From Methanosphaerula palustris E1-9c (GTDB taxonomy: Archaea; Halobacteriota; Methanomicrobia; Methanomicrobiales; Methanospirillaceae), in NCBI RefSeq assembly GCF_000021965.1, contig NC_011832.1:124001-188000 (forward strand): a stretch of 64,000 nt of DNA, read 5' to 3'. Each line of letters opens with the position of its first letter. Position 1 is the first letter of the stretch. The notes under the pieces are model-generated. The model did no database searches. It had not been told where the DNA came from and saw only the letters and a program-made list of their open reading frames with translations. Below are positions 60,244-64,000 of the stretch, piece after piece. A program made the position numbers and the translations under genes.

Positions 60244-61457
60244 AGCAGCACCTCCACCGGTGTGCCGGCCTCCATCCCTTCAGCCCCTGCCGGGATCCTG
60301 ATCAGCCCGTCGGACCTGACCAGCGTGTTCAGCAGCCCGGACTTTCCGAAGAGTGGAGTGGCGACGGTTTTCTTCCCATCATCCCGGTCGAGGCTGACCC
60401 TGATATAGTCCTCCCGCCCCCGGGTGGAGGGGATGTTCACATTCAGCACGGCTGTCTCCACCCTGGACGGCCGGGGACCTCCCCCGGTAAGCCCGCCGAA
60501 GAGGTGGATACCGAGGACCATCAGCACTACATAGGCCGAGGCCGGGTGGCCGGGGAGGCCGATCACCGGGACGGCGCCGGCCTTCCCGATGATCGTCGGT
60601 TTTCCTGGAGCAAGGGCAACCCCATGCACCAGCACCGATCCTGCCCTGGCGATGACCGTCGCGCCATGGTCTCGGGCATCCTTGGAGGATCCTCCTGAGA
60701 TCAGCACCCCGTCCGTCTCGACGGCTGCCCGGTTCAGCACCTCTGCGAGCGCCTCCTCCTCGTCCCTGACGATTCCGTACGATCGTGTCCTGCATCCACA
60801 ACTCTCAGCGACCGTCCTGCAGAGATAACTGTTCACGTCCCGCACCTGACTTCCCGAAGGCGTGGTCCCGACCGGTACCACCTCGTTGCCGGTGGAGATG
60901 ATCCCGATCAGGGGCCTTCTGTAGACCTCGACCCGGGTCCGACCGACCGCGGCCAGGGCACCGACATCCTGCGGTGAGAGGCGTGTCCCGCCAGGGAGAA
61001 CCTGTTCTCCTGCTTTGAAGTCCTCCCCCTGCAGGATCAGGTTCTCGCCTGGGGCCACCGGCTTCTGAACCAGTACCTGGTCGCCGAGCTCCTCGGTGTA
61101 CTCGATCATCACCATCGCATCGGCCCCTGGAGGGATCATCCCGCCGGTCGGGACATAGACACACTCCCCGCGCCTGATCGGAGCGGTGGTTCCCTCCCCC
61201 ATCAGCACGCGGCCGGTGCACCGGAGTATCGTCGGTAATGCTTCGCCCGCTCCGCTCGTCTCCGCCGCGATGACGGCGTATCCATCCATCACGGATCTGG
61301 TGAACCCCGGGATGTCCAGGTCAGCCGTCACATCCTCTGCGAGCACCCGGCCTCCGGCCTCTTCCAGGGGGATAGTCTCTGTGGAAACAGGCCTGGCGAT
61401 CGAGGTTATAGTCTGCACCGCCTCCTGTACGCTGACCACCTGCAGAAATTTTGGCAT
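60237..61457 (-). CDS. moeA: Molybdopterin molybdotransferase MoeA (single-domain form)
   Basis: A 406-residue MoeA-family protein. Seen are TRSVMDGYAV near residue 60, GECVYVPTGGMIPPGADAMV, the SGGSSKDARDHG motif, and GLPGHPASAYVV in the catalytic domain. It is probably specific to molybdenum or tungsten, or partner to the fused copy before it. A longer in-frame start at 61571 is rejected because it overlaps the small gene upstream; the ATG at 61457 overlaps that gene's TGA by one base. Confidence 0.9.
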   Translation of the reverse strand: MPKFLQVVSVQEAVQTITSIARPVSTETIPLEEAGGRVLAEDVTADLDIPGFTRSVMDGYAVIAAETSGAGEALPTILRCTGRVLMGEGTTAPIRRGECVYVPTGGMIPPGADAMVMIEYTEELGDQVLVQKPVAPGENLILQGEDFKAGEQVLPGGTRLSPQDVGALAAVGRTRVEVYRRPLIGIISTGNEVVPVGTTPSGSQVRDVNSYLCRTVAESCGCRTRSYGIVRDEEEALAEVLNRAAVETDGVLISGGSSKDARDHGATVIARAGSVLVHGVALAPGKPTIIGKAGAVPVIGLPGHPASAYVVLMVLGIHLFGGLTGGGPRPSRVETAVLNVNIPSTRGREDYIRVSLDRDDGKKTVATPLFGKSGLLNTLVRSDGLIRIPAGAEGMEAGTPVEVLLW

Positions 61458-61630
61458 CAGAAACAGCCCAGCTGGCACCCTCTGATCTTCACCCCGTGTT
61501 CGTTGCAGTAGGCCCCCAGGTCCGCCCTGCTGATACCGTACTCTTCGGCGATCCGAAAAGCCTCCGGACACCTGATCTCGGTTGTGATTCCCATCTCTTT
61601 GAGGATCTCTTCGATCTTGTTTGCATCCAT
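61457..61630 (-). CDS. 57-residue protein upstream of moeA
   Basis: A 57-residue protein with two halves: an acidic helical start (MDANKIEEILKEMG) and a Cys/Gly end (EHGVKIRGCQLGCF). The tail C53-x3-C57 pattern (GCQLGCF) and C21 and C43 suggest metal or sulfur binding. No family is recognised with certainty. It shares the operon with both moeA genes by a one-base overlap, so a role in Mo/W cofactor work is plausible but unproven. Confidence 0.6.
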   Translation of the reverse strand: MDANKIEEILKEMGITTEIRCPEAFRIAEEYGISRADLGAYCNEHGVKIRGCQLGCF

Positions 61631-61756
61631 ACTACCAATCGTACAGGCAGTTCAGGAACATAGGTTTTACGGAGGGTCGAGGGTGAAAGGTTCATCATCG
61701 CTGAAGATAAATTATTAATAAATAGTATTGGCCGTTTTTCCGGCAGGACGTACAGT

Positions 61757-63193
61757 ATGTTTATTCACACCCATCGTCGCCGCAGTCCCCGGTCCCGGGG
61801 GCCAATTGATGATGGTTCAGTCTCCGAGCTTTATCTCTTTGATCAGGCGCCAGCGGCGATGCTGATCGTCGATCTCCTGAACTGGAGGATCGCCCGGGCC
61901 AACCGGGCTGCAGCTGTCCTGCTCGGGTACACCAGCGATCATCTCGCCGGCATGCGGGCAGGTCTTCTCTTCACCGTCGATACTACCCAGCTCAAGCGGT
62001 TGCTGGCCGGCACCGACGGCAGTACACGCGAGGTATCGGTCATTCGGGGTGACGGTACCCCCGGTCTGCTCTGGCTCTCATCGACCAAGGTCACCCGGGT
62101 CGGATTGAATGAGGCAATGGTCGCTCTGAACGCCCCGCTCTGTGACCCCGGGTTCCGGCAGCAGCTCGACCTTGCAGATTTCAAGGAGTTTGCCGCAGGG
62201 CTCCCTCAGGGGGTCTATGAGATGGACACCCGGTTCATCTTGACCTTTATCAATCGGGCGGCGCTGGTGATGTTCGGTCTCACTGTCGAGGATGTGAACC
62301 AGGGAATCTGCGTGGTAGATTGGTTGGTTCCTGAACAGCGGGAGGAGGTTATCGCGGTGCTGAGTGGGAGTCTTAACGGGATCCGGACCCCTCGACATGA
62401 CTGGCTGGCCAGGCGGAAGGACGGGTCCACCTTCCCGGTGATGATCTATGCGACGCCCATCGTGCAGCATGGTCGAATCGTCGGCAACCGGGGGCTGGTG
62501 ATCGACATCTCTGAACTGAAGCAGTCACAGGAGGCGCTTGAGACGGCCAACCGGAAACTGAACCTGCTCTCCCGTGTGACCAGGCATGACATCCAGAATC
62601 AGGTGACCTCCCTGCTTGGCTACCTGACCCTCGTCGAGGAGTCGGTCGGCGATCCGGGGCAGATCAGTCACCTTAAAAAAGGGAGAACCGCCGCAGAGGC
62701 GATCGGCAGGCAGATCGCGTTCGCCAGGGATTATCAGGAGATCGGGGTGAACGCCCCTGAGTGGCAGCACCTCGGCACCGTCCTCGCCCGAGCCAGAACA
62801 GGATGGACATCGGGGGATGTTGCGATCACCATCGAGGACGCCGACCTGCAGGTCTACGCAGATCCGATGCTCGAGAAGATCTTCTCGAACCTGATCGACA
62901 ATGCGCTTAGATACGGAGGGTCGATCACCAGGATCCGGTTCTCTGCCGCCGTCACTGATGCCGGCTGCCAGATCCTCTGCGCTGACGACGGCCAGGGGGT
63001 TCCGGAGGATCAGAAGGAACTGATCTTTCTGGAAGGGGTTGGCCATCACACCGGTTTCGGCCTCTTTCTTGCGCGCGAGATCCTGCAGTTGACTGGGATC
63101 ACCATCGCCGAGACTGGGACCTTTGGGGAAGGGGCCGTCTTCACCATCAGTGTACCTGATGGGGGATACCGCACAACAGTACAGGAATTATGA
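61757..63193 (+). CDS. PAS-domain sensor histidine kinase
   Basis: A 478-residue protein. Two PAS-like domains lie at about residues 25-130 (LYLFDQAPAAMLIVDLL) and 145-260 (LPQGVYEMDTRFILTFINRAA). The H-box is SRVTRHDIQNQVTSLLGYL near residue 275. The ATPase domain has the N-box FSNLIDNALRYGG and DDGQGVPEDQKELIF. No receiver domain or membrane helix is present, so it is cytosolic. An AT-rich stretch at 61707-61730 gives a TATA-like box. Its stop overlaps the dtdA start. Confidence 0.88.
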   Translation: MFIHTHRRRSPRSRGPIDDGSVSELYLFDQAPAAMLIVDLLNWRIARANRAAAVLLGYTSDHLAGMRAGLLFTVDTTQLKRLLAGTDGSTREVSVIRGDGTPGLLWLSSTKVTRVGLNEAMVALNAPLCDPGFRQQLDLADFKEFAAGLPQGVYEMDTRFILTFINRAALVMFGLTVEDVNQGICVVDWLVPEQREEVIAVLSGSLNGIRTPRHDWLARRKDGSTFPVMIYATPIVQHGRIVGNRGLVIDISELKQSQEALETANRKLNLLSRVTRHDIQNQVTSLLGYLTLVEESVGDPGQISHLKKGRTAAEAIGRQIAFARDYQEIGVNAPEWQHLGTVLARARTGWTSGDVAITIEDADLQVYADPMLEKIFSNLIDNALRYGGSITRIRFSAAVTDAGCQILCADDGQGVPEDQKELIFLEGVGHHTGFGLFLAREILQLTGITIAETGTFGEGAVFTISVPDGGYRTTVQEL

Positions 63194-64000
63194 AGATAAC
63201 ACTGGTCAACTCGCGGCTGGACCCGGCTGGAGTGACGATACGAGAACAGATTCAGGTGCTGCTGGCCGATCCTGAGTACCAGCGGGAGGGGATAGACTGG
63301 GAGTTTCTGGAGATCGATGGGAGGTTGATCCATCAGGAACGGATCGATACGGGCCTCAACAGTGACCTGCTGATCTTTCTCTCGCGCCACACCTCCAGGC
63401 GGCCGGTCCCCGTGCTGACAGTCCATCCGACCGGGAATCCGGGCGAGGCGCTGCTCGGGGGTGAAGCGGGATCGTTCGCCCCGGCCGCTCCTGGATGGAT
63501 GCAGGCGGTCCTTCAAAACCTGGTCCGGCTGGTCCCGGATGGCTATCAGGCTTCGTACGAGGTGACACATCACGGTCCGACCACCCTATCGACACCCTCG
63601 TTCTTTGTGGAGATTGGCTCCACTGATCATGAATGGTCAGACCCGGTGGCAGGGGCAGCGGTGGCAGAGGCCGTGCTGACTGCCGCACCGGTCGATCCGA
63701 TCAGCCTGATCGGGTTTGGGGGGACGCACTATGCCCCCCGGGAGACGGCGGTGGCCCTGGAGACCCGCGGGGCCTTCGGGCATATCCTCCACTCACGAGA
63801 GATCGGCGGACTGACCGGATCGCTGCTCGCAAAGATCGCTACGGCCGCAGAAGCGGAGGCGGTCTATATCGACCGGAAGGCGATCGATCGTCCCGCCCTC
63901 GATCATCTGTATGCCCTCCTCGAGGAGACCGATCTCCCGGTGCTCGGTGAGAAGGAACTCCATCAGATTGGATCCCTCTCCTGGCAGGAGTACCGTTCCC
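63190..64000 (+). CDS. dtdA: D-aminoacyl-tRNA deacylase, archaeal type (partial at window end)
   Basis: About 270 residues are visible. The archaeal/plant DtdA (GEK1-like) fold is shown by LLIFLSRHTSRRPVPVLTVHPTGNPGEALLGGE, read in shorter parts as SRHTS, TVHPTGNPG and VTHHGPT, and by FVEIGSTDHEW and LIGFGGTHYAPR. These histidines bind zinc and hydrolyse D-amino acids from tRNA. It starts within the stop of the kinase gene (ATGA), and the C-terminus runs off the window. Confidence 0.88.
   Translation, partial: MKITLVNSRLDPAGVTIREQIQVLLADPEYQREGIDWEFLEIDGRLIHQERIDTGLNSDLLIFLSRHTSRRPVPVLTVHPTGNPGEALLGGEAGSFAPAAPGWMQAVLQNLVRLVPDGYQASYEVTHHGPTTLSTPSFFVEIGSTDHEWSDPVAGAAVAEAVLTAAPVDPISLIGFGGTHYAPRETAVALETRGAFGHILHSREIGGLTGSLLAKIATAAEAEAVYIDRKAIDRPALDHLYALLEETDLPVLGEKELHQIGSLSWQEYRS

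Overview
The window looks like chromosome of a methanogenic euryarchaeon of the order Methanomicrobiales, probably Methanosphaerula- or Methanoregula-like. This is inferred from gene families and GC-rich coding style; no methanogenesis operon lies in the window. Archaeal markers are aIF-1A, diphthine synthase, archaeal D-aminoacyl-tRNA deacylase, MptE-type pterin kinase, Thg1-like protein, a paired cis-prenyltransferase and archaeal ileS. Many starts sit about 25 bases after a TATA-like box (leaderless mRNAs), and several others carry an AGGTGATC-type Shine-Dalgarno.

Layout. 1-5.1 kb: a pilin-like surface protein cut by the window edge, a membrane-anchored beta-helix protein, a radical SAM protein and uppS. 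5.2-10 kb: a zinc-ribbon membrane protein, a frame-disrupted gene, a degenerate uppS paralogue and PolX. 10-16 kb: DtxR-FeoA regulator with FeoB, a KaiC-like protein without P-loop, dphB, a DUF357 protein and a mannose-1-phosphate guanylyltransferase. 16-20.9 kb: Cu(I) ATPase, an extreme N-glycosylation-sequon-rich surface protein, and a GT-A-like membrane protein. 21-23.7 kb: a methyltransferase, a paralogue that has lost the methyltransferase core, and a TPR protein.

23.8-29.8 kb is the main accessory locus: a type I-D CRISPR effector cassette (cas6, cas10d, csc2, csc1) followed by a two-repeat, one-spacer array remnant. There is no cas3', cas1, cas2 or adjacent cas4 anywhere in the window, and the HD motif of Cas10d reads HN. 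An in-frame ATG behind a strong Shine-Dalgarno near the 3' end of cas10d probably gives the small subunit Cas11d. This may be a decaying system, or one kept for binding rather than cutting.

29.9-33.5 kb: two near-identical secreted beta-helix proteins with an unusual Gly/Phe-rich C-terminus. 33.7-44.4 kb: a hexapeptide acyltransferase, a YHS mini-protein, tRNA-Gly, ACT-domain protein, tsaC, a nucleotidyltransferase, a degenerate Cas4-like protein, a rubredoxin-TPP enzyme fusion, aIF-1A, GNAT, an aldo/keto reductase with a palindromic promoter, and a large PAS/GAF response regulator. 44.4-48.3 kb: an ABC-2 exporter with one permease fused to a PrsW-like intramembrane protease. 48.4-64 kb: tRNA-Lys, a TrkA-N/DHH fusion, mptE, a radical SAM-HhH protein, a site-2 protease with CBS domains, a PRC-barrel protein, a Thg1-like protein, ileS, a LOG-like protein, two moeA genes with a 57-residue partner, a PAS histidine kinase and the start of dtdA.

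Themes. Several genes serve cell-surface glycosylation: two uppS-type genes for the lipid carrier, manC for GDP-mannose, a GT-like membrane protein, and heavily glycosylatable or beta-helical surface proteins. Several proteins are degenerate or rearranged relatives of enzymes (Cas10d, Cas4-like, UppS-like, KaiC-like, deleted methyltransferase).
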